Source: Planctomycetota bacterium
GTDB lineage: Bacteria > Planctomycetota > PLA2
DNA length: 64,000 nt
Reading direction: 5' to 3'
NCBI GenBank assembly: GCA_021776735.1
Contig: JAJFFH010000024.1
Location: 1-64,000 of the forward strand
Position numbers and translations under genes: made by a program. Numbering within the stretch: position 1 is the first letter of the stretch; each line of letters starts with the position of its first letter. Below, one piece after another: positions 25,984 to 34,493 of the stretch. The notes beneath the pieces are model-generated. The model searched no databases and was not told the DNA's origin. It saw only the letters and a list, made by a program, of their open reading frames with translations.

Positions 25984-27162
25984 TTAGGTTTGCGCCGCCT
26001 CGGTTTCCACGGCTACCGGGCGGGCGGCCGGGACCGAGAAGAAGAATCGCGCGCCCTCACCCGGGCCGTCGCTGGCGGCTCCGATCTCGCCGCCCATCCG
26101 CGTGACCAGATCGCGGGCGATCGAGAGGCCGAGACCCGTGCCGCCGCTGCATCGCTGCTCGGGCGAGTCCACCTGATGGAATTTCAGGAAGATGCGTTCG
26201 AGTTCCTCCGCGGGAATTCCGATGCCCGTGTCGCGGACCTCGAACCGGATGGTGTCTTCGTCCACCCACACGCGCGCGACGATTTCGCCTTGCTCCGTGA
26301 ACTTCATCGCGTTGCCGACGAGATTGAGCAGCACCTGCCGCACCTTGCCCTCGTCGGCGTAGGCGATCGCGGCGCCGGCTGCCTCGAGGCGGAGCTTGAG
26401 GTCCTTCTCGCGGGCCTGCGGCTTCATGATGATCAAGACGTCGCGCATCGTATCGGCCGGGTGAAACCGCGTCGGCTCGATCTTCAGGGTCCCGGCCGCA
26501 ATCTGTGTCGATGTGAGTACCGACTCGACGAGGCTCTTCATGTGCGTGCCCGCCAGGCGCGCGTTGGCGAGAAACTCGTGGCGCTCCTCGTCGGACTCGG
26601 CCATGCCGTCCAGCAGCAGCCGCAGGAATCCGAGCATCGAGTTGAGCGGCGTGCGCAGCTCGTGCGAGACGTTGGACAGGAACTCGGTGCGCCGCCGGTC
26701 GAGTTCGGCCAGCCGCTGGTTCACCTCCTCGACGATGCGCGACCGCTCATGCACCTCTTCCAGAACCGCGCGCAGGTCCGACGTGCGCTCGGCAACCTCG
26801 CGCTCGAGTTGGGTCCGCGAGTGCGCCGCTCGATCTGCAAGATAGTTGATCGCCCGCGCGATCGTGTCCATCTCGTCGCCTTCCACTCCGGAGGACTCGA
26901 CATCGGAACGCCCATCCACCTTGATGCGGTGCGCCAGATCGCCGTCCGCCAACCGCTGGGCGCCATCGACGATCAGCGCGAGCGGACGCGCGACAAACAC
27001 GCGGTACGAAATCATGAGCCCAAGCGTGAGCACGCCGACCGTCGTGAGTGCCGACAGCATCGGCGGGATGCCCCAGCCGGCACGTTGGGCAAAGAGCCGC
27101 AGCATCACGGTCACCGTGAATGCACCCAGTACGACGAAGAGGTATTTCCAACGCAACGACAC
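25984..27162 (-). CDS. Membrane histidine kinase with HAMP domain
   Basis: 392 residues from GTG at 27162. Two membrane helices (residues about 8-26 and 33-52) have almost no periplasmic loop. A HAMP linker (RPLALIVDGAQRLADGDLAHRI), a coiled coil and HisKA with FLSNVSHELRTPLNSML follow. The ATPase domain has NLVGNAMKFTEQG, DTGIGIPAEELERIF and [14 protein letters not shown]. With no sensory loop it probably senses the membrane or a partner. No response regulator is adjacent. The HAMP's natural ADGDLAHR contains a 10-of-11 match to the window motif (26937-26947), which I treat as family sequence rather than a true copy. Confidence 0.92.
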   Translation of the reverse strand: MSLRWKYLFVVLGAFTVTVMLRLFAQRAGWGIPPMLSALTTVGVLTLGLMISYRVFVARPLALIVDGAQRLADGDLAHRIKVDGRSDVESSGVEGDEMDTIARAINYLADRAAHSRTQLEREVAERTSDLRAVLEEVHERSRIVEEVNQRLAELDRRRTEFLSNVSHELRTPLNSMLGFLRLLLDGMAESDEERHEFLANARLAGTHMKSLVESVLTSTQIAAGTLKIEPTRFHPADTMRDVLIIMKPQAREKDLKLRLEAAGAAIAYADEGKVRQVLLNLVGNAMKFTEQGEIVARVWVDEDTIRFEVRDTGIGIPAEELERIFLKFHQVDSPEQRCSGGTGLGLSIARDLVTRMGGEIGAASDGPGEGARFFFSVPAARPVAVETEAAQT

Positions 27163-27483
27163 GAGACGAGTGGTTCATCGGCCAAGCTGCGCGAGACTTT
27201 AGGGGGGCCTGCGGCACCGACGAAAACTCGCTACGCGACTTTTTGCTCATTTCCGCGAACGGGCGCGCCTAGGTCACGCGATCGCAACGGGTTACGTCTA
27301 TGCGTCCCCCGAAATCCATCCTCTTGTGCCGGGCTCGGTATGGACCCCCAGGCACGCGCGACTGCATGGTCATGGGCGCTTACGACCCGAGTAAAGCAAA
27401 CGGACGGCGATGCCTTCAAAAGCATCGCCGTCCGTTCCGCCTACGCCTGGCGAAAACCCGCGCAGCGGAGTTTCGTCGAACTC
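27163..27483. repeat. Intergenic region with inverted motif pair and second hairpin
   Basis: In these 321 bp, one forward (27402-27412) and one reverse (27423-27433) exact motif face each other. They make a perfect 15-bp stem (27399-27413 with 27422-27436) around the 8-nt loop CTTCAAAA. A second, weaker hairpin of the GCGAAAACCCGCGCAGCGGAG type lies at 27450-27477. Both are just downstream of the esterase/PDZ gene stop (27484), where a terminator is expected. No gene is visible in the remainder. Confidence 0.75.
27399..27436. terminator. Hairpin built from two opposed GGACGGCGATG motifs
   Basis: AACGGACGGCGATGC, loop CTTCAAAA, GCATCGCCGTCCGTT: 15 perfect base pairs. There is no T-run on the minus-strand side, so it is either a factor-aided terminator or a protein-binding structure. 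Opposed uptake sequences used as terminators are well known in Neisseria and Haemophilus. Confidence 0.65.
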
Positions 27484-29907
27484 TTACCCTTTCGCCTTGA
27501 ACCGGTCGTACGCCTCCTTGACGCGCTTGCCAAGGTTGGGATGGCGGGACTTGAAGTACTCGCGGTACTTCTTCATGCCGGCGTTCATCTTCGTCATGTC
27601 GAACGCGCGTTCCGCGCCGACGACCAACTCGCGGTCGCGGTGCTCGAGGAACTGCTCGATCGCGAAGCGGAGATCCGGGGTCCAGCCCTTGACCTTCGCG
27701 CGCTCGCGGCGCATGCGGTACAGCCGGTCGCGGACCTGCGAGTCGGAGCCCCTGGTCGGGACCGGGTACTCCGGCATCGACGCCGGATCGACGCAGTCCC
27801 TGTAAGGCACGCCGTTGATGAAGAGGTGGAAGTCCTTGCCGGGCTTGACCAGTTCGTCCGTGAAACGAAGCGTGAACCCGGCGCAACGATGGGCGAGCAC
27901 CTTGCACGAGTTTTCCTTCTGGTTCCATTGAACATCGACGCGACTCGCGCGGGCCCGCTCCCAGTGGGCGCGGCGCGTGGTCTCGTCGCCCCACTTGCCG
28001 CCCTCGGTGAGCCGCCGCACGGTGAACTCCAGGAAGCCCTCCTTCTCGAAGTCGAACCCGGCGAGGAACTTCGCCAGGCCACGGGCGTTCTTGATGTCCT
28101 CGCCGCCGGCGCCGACGATCACGTCGCCCGGCTTGAAACCCGCTCGCGCGGCGCGGCTACCGGCGTAGACCGAACCGATACGCACGCCCTCCTTGCGATG
28201 AGCGCGATCCTGGCCCAAGCCGAATCCGGCATGAACCAACGGGCCCGCGTGGGTGTTGCGAATCCGAATGTGGCGCTCGAACACAAACACGACGGTCTTC
28301 TCGGTCTTGCCCTTGGGTCCGGCTCCAGCCCCCTTTTTGTCGTCGCCCCCCATGTCGAGCACAAGTTCCTCATCATCGTCGTCTTCGCCGCAACCGCAGC
28401 CACAGCCGCTCGCCTCGTCGTCGACGGCGTCGTCCCAGAGGCGGCCCATGTTGGGCTTTTTGCCCTGATCGCGCAGCTTCTGTGCCTTGAGGCGCACGCG
28501 ATCGTACCGCCCCTGAAGTTTTTGTTCGTGCGCCAGCTTCGACTCGCGCACCTCGCGCGCCGCCATGATCCGCACCTCGTCGCCGCTCTTCTTGGCCTGC
28601 ACGGCCTTCTTGACGTCGTCGAGCGTGTGGACCTGCTTGCCTTCGATCTCGAGCAGAACATCACCCGCGCGCAGACGGGCCGCGCCGGCGCCGCCGCCGG
28701 TACGCGTGATGAGCACGCCGACCTGCCACGGGCGCTTCTCGACGGTGACGCCCATCCTCTTTTGCGGCTTGAAGGCGGCCGCCTTGATCTTCCAGGGAAG
28801 CACGGTCGACTTGAACTTGTGGGCGATATCGCCGTCCTTATCCCAACCGTGGCTTTCGAGCCAGAGCGCCGCAAGCCCATCCTCATTCGCCGTCGCGACA
28901 TCGACTTCGGTCGCCAGCGGCCTGCGCTTTTTGTCCAGCACGAAGGCCGTCATCAGGTCGACGATGTCTTCCAGGTAGGAGAAGTCGTTGCGGGCGCGCG
29001 GGTAGACCGCGGTCGTGATCTTGATCCCCTGGTCGAAGAGCGGTTTGAGCGACTTGAGGAAGTCGGCGTGCTTTTGCTTTCCGGACACGTTCGAGTTGAT
29101 CTCGCCGGGCACGCCCATCAGGACCGGCATCCGGTCCAGCGTCCCGAGGCAGAGCGGCTCGATCATTCCGGTGATTTCGAACGGGTTGCCCGACATCGGC
29201 AGCAGCGACGCGAACGTGCCCGGCATGTTTTGCGCGAGGTACCAGACGCCCTCGGCGCCGTCGAGCGCGCCAGCGAGGCCGATGCGGTTCTCGTCGATGT
29301 TGTAGAGCCCCTTGAGGGTTTGGATCGTCCACGCGACCAGGCGCTTGCCTTCCGGCGTCCACCACTCGGCCCCCTGCGACGTGTACGGCGCGACAAAAAT
29401 GATCCCGTCGCGTTCGCACGCGGCGCGAAACTTCGTCACGGAGATGCCGGCCTTGTCCTTGCCGCGGCCGAGCGACGACAAGCTCGACGAATGGTGCAGG
29501 TAGACAAGCAGCGGGATCTTCTTCTTCGAGTCATAGGACGTCGGAAGATAGAAGGAAAAGCCTCGCTCCTTTTGATCCAGGCCGACGAGGTTGCGGCCGA
29601 GGTGCTTGCCGCTGTGGAGGTCGCGCCCCTTCATCGTCGGGAGCACGCGCTGGTGATAGCGGCCCTTGATCAGGCCTTCGCGCACGGACGGCCAGTCGGC
29701 CTTGCCCGCCAAGAGCTTGTTGATGCCCTTGTCGCGGTCCTCCTCGCGTTTTTCGCTGAGCGCCGCGCGCACGGCCTTGACGACCGCCTCGTCGCCCTTG
29801 TTTGCCTTTTGGGGCTTGTTCGCCTTTTGGGACTTGCCCTCGGCGCGGACGGACGGCTGAACCGAAAGGAGAAGCGCCGCCAGGGCGCCCAACATCAGAA
29901 TTCGCAT
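27484..29907 (-). CDS. Exported alpha/beta-hydrolase (esterase-like) with two PDZ domains
   Basis: 807 residues with a signal peptide (MRILMLGALAALLLSVQPSVRA). An N-terminal Lys-rich helical part is followed by an esterase-like hydrolase domain (about 105-370): FYLPTSYDSKKKIPLLVYLHHSS, GIIFVAPYTSQGAEWW, and a nucleophile elbow region RIGLAGALDGAEGVWYLA, where the usual G-x-S-x-G Ser is replaced by Ala/Leu. Two PDZ modules follow (VGVLITRTGGGAGAARLRAGDVLLEIEGK; VRIGSVYAGSRAARAGFKPGDVIVGAGG), split by a linker with SGCGCGCGEDDDDEE. The last 170 residues are helical and basic. Loss of the catalytic Ser suggests a binding rather than hydrolytic role. A motif variant (28827-28837) encodes DKDGDIA. 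Confidence 0.75.
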   Translation of the reverse strand: MRILMLGALAALLLSVQPSVRAEGKSQKANKPQKANKGDEAVVKAVRAALSEKREEDRDKGINKLLAGKADWPSVREGLIKGRYHQRVLPTMKGRDLHSGKHLGRNLVGLDQKERGFSFYLPTSYDSKKKIPLLVYLHHSSSLSSLGRGKDKAGISVTKFRAACERDGIIFVAPYTSQGAEWWTPEGKRLVAWTIQTLKGLYNIDENRIGLAGALDGAEGVWYLAQNMPGTFASLLPMSGNPFEITGMIEPLCLGTLDRMPVLMGVPGEINSNVSGKQKHADFLKSLKPLFDQGIKITTAVYPRARNDFSYLEDIVDLMTAFVLDKKRRPLATEVDVATANEDGLAALWLESHGWDKDGDIAHKFKSTVLPWKIKAAAFKPQKRMGVTVEKRPWQVGVLITRTGGGAGAARLRAGDVLLEIEGKQVHTLDDVKKAVQAKKSGDEVRIMAAREVRESKLAHEQKLQGRYDRVRLKAQKLRDQGKKPNMGRLWDDAVDDEASGCGCGCGEDDDDEELVLDMGGDDKKGAGAGPKGKTEKTVVFVFERHIRIRNTHAGPLVHAGFGLGQDRAHRKEGVRIGSVYAGSRAARAGFKPGDVIVGAGGEDIKNARGLAKFLAGFDFEKEGFLEFTVRRLTEGGKWGDETTRRAHWERARASRVDVQWNQKENSCKVLAHRCAGFTLRFTDELVKPGKDFHLFINGVPYRDCVDPASMPEYPVPTRGSDSQVRDRLYRMRRERAKVKGWTPDLRFAIEQFLEHRDRELVVGAERAFDMTKMNAGMKKYREYFKSRHPNLGKRVKEAYDRFKAKG

Positions 29908-29965
29908 AGGGCAACATTGTACCGCCACCTTGCCGGGAACCCACGCGCCCGATATACCCGTGGTC

Positions 29966-30880
29966 ATGGATGAGTCGGTCGTCGCCGCCCGTGGCCTGGT
30001 GCGGGAGTTCCGCGCGCCGTTTCGGCGAAAGCGCGTGCAGGCGGTGCGCGGTCTCGACCTGGACATCGGGCGCGGTTGCGTGTTCGGCCTGCTCGGCCCG
30101 AACGGCTCCGGCAAGACGACGACGATCCTGATGCTCCTGGGCCTCCTGCGCCCCACCGCCGGTGACGCGCGTATTCTCGGTCTGCCTGCCGGCCACCGCG
30201 GCGCCCGGCGGCGCACCGGTTTTCTGCCCGAGGAGACGCGCCTCTACGAGTTTTTGACCGGCGCGGAGACGCTCGACCACGTCGGAAAGCTGTACGGCGT
30301 CGCCCGCCAGGAACGGCGTCAGCGTGCCGAACAACTGCTGGAGCGCACGGGCATGTGGGCGGATCGAAACCGGCGGCTCCACACGTACTCCAAGGGCATG
30401 GCGCGCCGGATCGGTCTCGCGCAAGCACTCATGGCCGACCCCGAGCTCATCATCCTCGACGAGCCGACGTCGGGCCTCGACCCGATCGGCAACCGCGAGG
30501 TGCGCACGATCCTCCGCGAAGTCGCGGACGGGGGCACCACGATCCTGCTCACGTCCCACATCCTGGCCGACGTCGCGGACGTGTGCGACGAGATCGCGAT
30601 CATGCATCGCGGCCGGCTCCTCCTGCGTGGCGAGGTCAAGCAACTGCTCGCGGACGCCGAGCGCCTCGCCTGGGAGACCGGACGCGTGCCAGAGGAGCAA
30701 CGTGACAAGGTGCGTCGCGCGATCGAAGCCGAAGGCGTGCCCGTAATCGGCGTGGCCCCGCCCCGCACCACGCTCGAGTCGCTGTTTTTGGAAACGATCG
30801 CACGCGACGAGCCGATTCGGCCGACGGGTGACGGACAAGCTTCCAAAAAAGCCAAGGACGGCGATGTCCCCGGCACCTAG
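29966..30880 (+). CDS. ABC exporter ATPase
   Basis: 304 residues: Walker A GLLGPNGSGKTTTILML, Q-loop region FLPEETRLYEFLTGAE, signature YSKGMARRIGLAQALM, Walker B LIILDEPTSGLDPIG and switch His in LLTSHILADVADVCD. This is the CcmA/NatA-like ATPase of an ABC-2 exporter. The ATG at 29966 (MDESVVAARGLVREF) is preferred over one 36 nt upstream. The last codons come from a window motif (30856-30866) and read KAKDGDVPGT. The same motif supplies the start codon of the next gene, which overlaps by 17 nt. It is divergent from the esterase/PDZ gene (58 nt between starts). Confidence 0.92.
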   Translation: MDESVVAARGLVREFRAPFRRKRVQAVRGLDLDIGRGCVFGLLGPNGSGKTTTILMLLGLLRPTAGDARILGLPAGHRGARRRTGFLPEETRLYEFLTGAETLDHVGKLYGVARQERRQRAEQLLERTGMWADRNRRLHTYSKGMARRIGLAQALMADPELIILDEPTSGLDPIGNREVRTILREVADGGTTILLTSHILADVADVCDEIAIMHRGRLLLRGEVKQLLADAERLAWETGRVPEEQRDKVRRAIEAEGVPVIGVAPPRTTLESLFLETIARDEPIRPTGDGQASKKAKDGDVPGT

Positions 30881-32102
30881 TCATCACCCCGTGTCCCACA
30901 AGTTCGGGCTCTTCGGCCGCGGCTTGGTGGCCGGCATTGCCGCTCTTGCCGGCTCCGGGCCTGCACTTCGGCTCCGCCTCGTCGAGGCCCGCCGGCGCGG
31001 ATTCTTCTGGCTGGCCGGCGCGGGTGCGCTCGGGGTGTTCTCGATCGCACTTTGGGGCGGTGCAACCCCCGATGGCCGTTACGGTCTCGCCTCCGACATC
31101 GCGGTGACGGCGGGCTATGTACTGGCCGTGTTTCTCGGCGCGTTCCCGGTCGCGATCGACCGCGAACGTCGGCGGTCGTACCTTCCCGCCGCGTCGCCGA
31201 TCACGCCGTGGGGCTGGGCGCTGGGCAACGCGCTGGGTGCCGCCACGGTGGCGGGCGCGGTGATGGCGCTCCTTTTCACATGCGCCGGAGCAGGCGCGGC
31301 GGCGGGCGGCGGCATCGAGACGTGGGATGTCGGCCGCGTCCCGAGCGGCCCCCACTGGCTACCGCAGCAAATGGAACTCGGCGCCAACGAGACCCGGATC
31401 CGGGCGCGGGTGCGCGCGTACGCCAAGGCGAGCGCCACCGTCGGCACGGCGTTTCAGGCGTCGGTCGAAGTCGATGGGCAAAGCTACGATGTCGCACCGA
31501 ACGAAACCGTGGTCTTCACGGTGAAGCCGGGCCAAAAAGTCTGGTTTCGTCCGGGCGACGGCGACTACCTGATCGGACTCGACGAGATCCGGACGCTGCG
31601 CGAGAAGCAAAGTTTCTTGGGCAACGCGCTCCTGGCCTCCATCGGACCCGCACTGGGCGCCGCCGGCCTCGCCGCCATCGCTTCGGCCGCGGGCGCCAGC
31701 CTCGCCGCCCCGGTCGCCGCACTGCTCGCCATCCTCTTGCTCTTGCTCTCCGGCATGAAGGGATTCTTGCTCGACACCCTCGAGTTCGAAGGCGCGCTGC
31801 AGGAGAGTCGCACCGCCAGCCACACCCACACCCACGACCACGGGGGCGCGGATCCCGCGCGGGCTCCCAGCAGCGGCACACGGGCGATCGCGAAGCGGGT
31901 CTTGCGCGGCGCCCTTGCGGTCGTGCCCGACCTGGACGCGTACGACCGCAGCGACCGCGTCGCGCTCGGCGAGTGGCTTTGGAAAAAAAAGGACCGAACG
32001 GATTGGGGGGGGGCGGGGGCCGCGCTGCTGACCCTTGCTATCGGTCTGCTGGTCGCCACGATCGTGGGCGGCCTCGGCCTGATCGCCCGCAGGATGCCAT
32101 GA
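30864..32102 (+). CDS. ABC exporter membrane protein
   Basis: 412 residues with at least six hydrophobic segments (FFWLAGAGALGVFSIALWGG, IAVTAGYVLAVFLGAFPVAI, GWALGNALGAATVAGAVMALL, a pair near residues 255-300, and a C-terminal helix LTLAIGLLVATIVGGLGLIA). A beta-rich insert lies at about 150-240, and a His-rich loop (SHTHTHDHGG) near 320. The first ATG suiting the layout is at 30864, provided by the motif GGACGGCGATG itself; an alternative start lies at 30828. It overlaps the ATPase gene by 17 nt and the next gene by 4 nt (ATGA), a tight three-gene operon. It is the likely permease. The cargo is unknown. Confidence 0.8.
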   Translation: MSPAPSHHPVSHKFGLFGRGLVAGIAALAGSGPALRLRLVEARRRGFFWLAGAGALGVFSIALWGGATPDGRYGLASDIAVTAGYVLAVFLGAFPVAIDRERRRSYLPAASPITPWGWALGNALGAATVAGAVMALLFTCAGAGAAAGGGIETWDVGRVPSGPHWLPQQMELGANETRIRARVRAYAKASATVGTAFQASVEVDGQSYDVAPNETVVFTVKPGQKVWFRPGDGDYLIGLDEIRTLREKQSFLGNALLASIGPALGAAGLAAIASAAGASLAAPVAALLAILLLLLSGMKGFLLDTLEFEGALQESRTASHTHTHDHGGADPARAPSSGTRAIAKRVLRGALAVVPDLDAYDRSDRVALGEWLWKKKDRTDWGGAGAALLTLAIGLLVATIVGGLGLIARRMP

Positions 32103-33178
32103 ACCGGACCCTCGGAAAAAGCATCGCCGTCCTGGGGCTGTTGGCCTGCGTGCTGATCGCACGCCCCGCCGCGCACGAGCTGCGCGCGCACCGGCCCCCG
32201 CGCCCCCCTTCCCAACAAATCGGTGTCGGTCCGCTGCTGGGCAGCGTCCTCACGGGTTCGTTTCGTCCGCTGCTCTTGACGTATCTGTGGATGCGCACGG
32301 ACACGCTCTCCGGCCAGGGCCGAACCGACGAGTTGCACCGGACGTTTCGCACGATCCTCGCGCTGTACCCGAACAACGACGCGGCGCGCGATTTTTTAGG
32401 TTGGCACCTCGCCTTCAACCTGAAGTCGGAGAGCCGGCGACGGCGCGAGCTCGCGTGGCGCTGGGCGAGCAGCGGGCTGGACACGCTGCTCGAATTCGAA
32501 CGGGGCCGTCCGACGCTGGCGCTCTGGTTCCAGGTGCAGTGCGGGCAGAATCCGCACCACCCCGACCTGCCGCTGCGCTACCTCGGACGCGCGTGGGCGG
32601 ACGAGCTTTGGTGGCGGGCGCGCGCGGCCGAGTGGACGAAACGGCACGCGGGCGAGGCGCTCGGCCGGTTCGAGGCCGCACTGTGGGCGCTCGGCAACCG
32701 GTCGGACTCCGACGCACTCGGCATGCGCGCCAACCTGCTGGAACGGATCGTCTACGAGGATTGGATTTGTCGCGGAGACACCGACCGGTTTGACGAGGCA
32801 GAGGAGGCTCTCCGCGCCACGGCCCACGACACGATGGATTACCCCCCTCTCGCGCGACTGAACATGGACCGCCTGGCGCTGCTGCAGCTCATTGACAAGC
32901 GCGACCCGCGCAGCCTCCCCAGGCTGCGGCGGCGTATCAAACGCAAGGGCTCGTGGTTCCCCTACCGCGCCGGTCTCGCCCTGATCTCGCTCGGCGCGCG
33001 TGAGCGACGCTCCAAACTCGTCGAGATCGGACTCCTGGCCCTCAAGCGCCTCGACCGTGAGCTGAACCCAAACATCACGCTCTTTGAAGAGGAGCGCGCC
33101 CTGGCGACGGCGTGGCTGCGCTACATCGCCCGCGTGCCAGGCAACGAGCCCCCGCTGCCCCAGTGCCCAAGCCGATAG
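32099..33178 (+). CDS. Membrane-anchored TPR-like protein of the ABC operon
   Basis: 359 residues with a single N-terminal membrane anchor (GKSIAVLGLLACVLIARPAAH), then an all-helical soluble part with TPR-like spacing (FRTILALYPNNDAARDFLGWHLAFNL, LANLLERIVYEDWICRG). A reverse copy of the window motif (32122-32132) encodes IAVL within the anchor. It is the third gene of the exporter operon, its ATG overlapping the stop of the permease gene. Similar helical partners accompany planctomycete-type ABC-2 systems. The function is not known. It converges with the SelW-like gene 27 nt away. Confidence 0.75.
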   Translation: MNRTLGKSIAVLGLLACVLIARPAAHELRAHRPPRPPSQQIGVGPLLGSVLTGSFRPLLLTYLWMRTDTLSGQGRTDELHRTFRTILALYPNNDAARDFLGWHLAFNLKSESRRRRELAWRWASSGLDTLLEFERGRPTLALWFQVQCGQNPHHPDLPLRYLGRAWADELWWRARAAEWTKRHAGEALGRFEAALWALGNRSDSDALGMRANLLERIVYEDWICRGDTDRFDEAEEALRATAHDTMDYPPLARLNMDRLALLQLIDKRDPRSLPRLRRRIKRKGSWFPYRAGLALISLGARERRSKLVEIGLLALKRLDRELNPNITLFEEERALATAWLRYIARVPGNEPPLPQCPSR

Positions 33179-33205
33179 ACAGTGCCCGGGCGGGTAGGCG
33201 AGCGA

Positions 33206-33439
33206 CTACACGCGCTTCTTGATCTTGGCGACGATCGTGGCGTCGTCGGGGAACTCGCCGGTTTCCAGCTTCGAGTAGATCCGGTCGTCATCGACGTAGA
33301 CCTCGAAGCGGCCGTCCCCATGCGGGTGGAGCGAGAGTTCGCTCATGTTCTGCTTGATCGTGTTCGCGATATTGGTCGCCAAACTGACGGCCGCCGGCTC
33401 GTAGTTTCAAGCCGCGCAGTACTCGATGCGGATCTTCAT
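33206..33439 (-). CDS. SelW/Rdx-family selenoprotein with CxxU motif (in-frame UGA)
   Basis: A 77-residue protein when the UGA at 33409-33407 is read as selenocysteine: MKIRIEYCAA-U-NYEPAAV. Cys8 and Sec11 form the CxxU motif at the first strand-helix turn, exactly the position in SelW/SelT/SelH (Rdx) proteins. The rest fits the fold: ATNIANTIKQNMSELSLHP, GRFEVYVDDDRIYSK and TGEFPDDATIVAKIKKRV. Rdx proteins are small cytosolic thiol-redox proteins. It lies 41 nt downstream of the ChaN-like lipoprotein gene on the same strand, possibly co-transcribed. With UGA as stop only 10 codons would remain, so ordinary gene calling misses it. This is the second selenoprotein in the window. Confidence 0.88.
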
Positions 33440-33480
33440 AGGGACAGGATAAGCCGCGGGCAAGGGATCGGGCTACTCGG

Positions 33481-34419
33481 CTACTCGGTGATCCACACGA
33501 AGTCGGCGTAGCGCCTTGCGTGCAGGGCGGAACCGTTATCGCCGTCCGTCTGCTTTTGCATACAGATCACCGTCGCGTGGTCCTTGCCGTTGCGCCGGTG
33601 GACCCGGTTCGGGATGCCGTAGCGGTTGGCGATGTGGCCGGTGCCGGCCAGCACGACGATCTGCGCCGTCTCGGGCGCGGTCTGGAACCAGCGCACGACC
33701 GTGTCGGCCATGGTGTCGTCCCAAAGCAGCATGCCGCGATAAAACGCCTCGAACTTCGCCGGGTCGAGCTTGGTTCCGGGCGGAAGATGCTGCCGATAGA
33801 TCTTGTCGAGATACGCGCGGTGCTCGACGTCCGTGTCGTCGAGCGGCGGAAGCGTGCGGCGCATCACCTGGGGCAGTCCCTTGATCCCGACCTTGCGCGC
33901 GGCCTTGCGAATCTCGGTCTCGACGTTGAGCGCAACAATCGGCAGGCGATGCTGTCGGCAAAACGACAGGATGGGCCGGTAGAGGGCGACGTCGTACCCC
34001 CACCGCTTTTTCCACTCGGTGCGCCGAAGCATCTCGGCCTCGGAAATGCGCCCCTCGGTGTACTCGTCGAGCACCGGCTGGAACTTGCGCTGAAACATCT
34101 CCATCCCGACCGCGTGCAGCCGCCCGCGCGAGTACAGATAGTCGATCACCAGCAACTGGACCGCGTGGTGCGCCTTGCTCGTGTGCGACTCCCCGACGTA
34201 CACGATGTCGGCTCCGGCCAGGTCATCGACCATGGCCATGAACTCGGCCTCGCGCGAGGTCCGCAGGAGGGAGCCCCTGGGTAAGACGCCGGTCCCCGGC
34301 GCGGGCCGCTCGGCCGCATCTGCCGCTTCGCCGGGCGCATCCTTGGCGCCCGCGTTGTCACTCTCGTTGCCGGTACTCGCGCAGGCCGCCAGAAGGCCAA
34401 TCAAAAGGATCCATCGCAT
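33481..34419 (-). CDS. ChaN-family lipoprotein (haem-binding uptake type)
   Basis: 312 residues with lipobox MRWILLIGLLAACAS. The ChaN/DUF399 domain (about 70-300) shows ADIVYVGESHTSKAHH near its start, GMEMFQRKFQPVLDEY, and IVVLAGTGHIANRYGIPNRV, the conserved Glu/His positions that bind haem or metal in the family. The outer-membrane lipoprotein is thought to help iron or haem acquisition. A motif variant (33537-33547) encodes KQTDGDNG in the C-terminal part. The ATG at 34419 is clear. It may form an operon with the SelW-like gene just downstream. Confidence 0.87.
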   Translation of the reverse strand: MRWILLIGLLAACASTGNESDNAGAKDAPGEAADAAERPAPGTGVLPRGSLLRTSREAEFMAMVDDLAGADIVYVGESHTSKAHHAVQLLVIDYLYSRGRLHAVGMEMFQRKFQPVLDEYTEGRISEAEMLRRTEWKKRWGYDVALYRPILSFCRQHRLPIVALNVETEIRKAARKVGIKGLPQVMRRTLPPLDDTDVEHRAYLDKIYRQHLPPGTKLDPAKFEAFYRGMLLWDDTMADTVVRWFQTAPETAQIVVLAGTGHIANRYGIPNRVHRRNGKDHATVICMQKQTDGDNGSALHARRYADFVWITE

Positions 34420-34493
34420 GCCGTGCGTATGGTACTTGGCGAACCCTACGGACGGGAAGCCTACGGACGGCGATGCCCTTCGGGGCCGGGCGG
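34420..34493. repeat. Intergenic motif copy with partial duplicate
   Basis: An exact motif (34465-34475, with the full flank AAGCCTAC) is preceded 16 nt earlier by a truncated CCTACGGACGGGAAGC, as if the flank and half the core had been duplicated. It lies between two same-strand genes. Confidence 0.6.

Noticed and set aside
26937..26947. Further motif copies at 26937 and 54860 (10 of 11 bases)
   Set aside because: They encode conserved ADGD of a HAMP domain and VDGD of a receiver, so the match is explained by the protein family.
25969..29973. Very long plus-strand open frame of over 1300 codons opposite the kinase and esterase genes
   Set aside because: It is the antisense shadow of two well-supported minus-strand genes. 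Its product is low-complexity and Arg/Val-rich with no domains; long shadows are expected in high-GC DNA.
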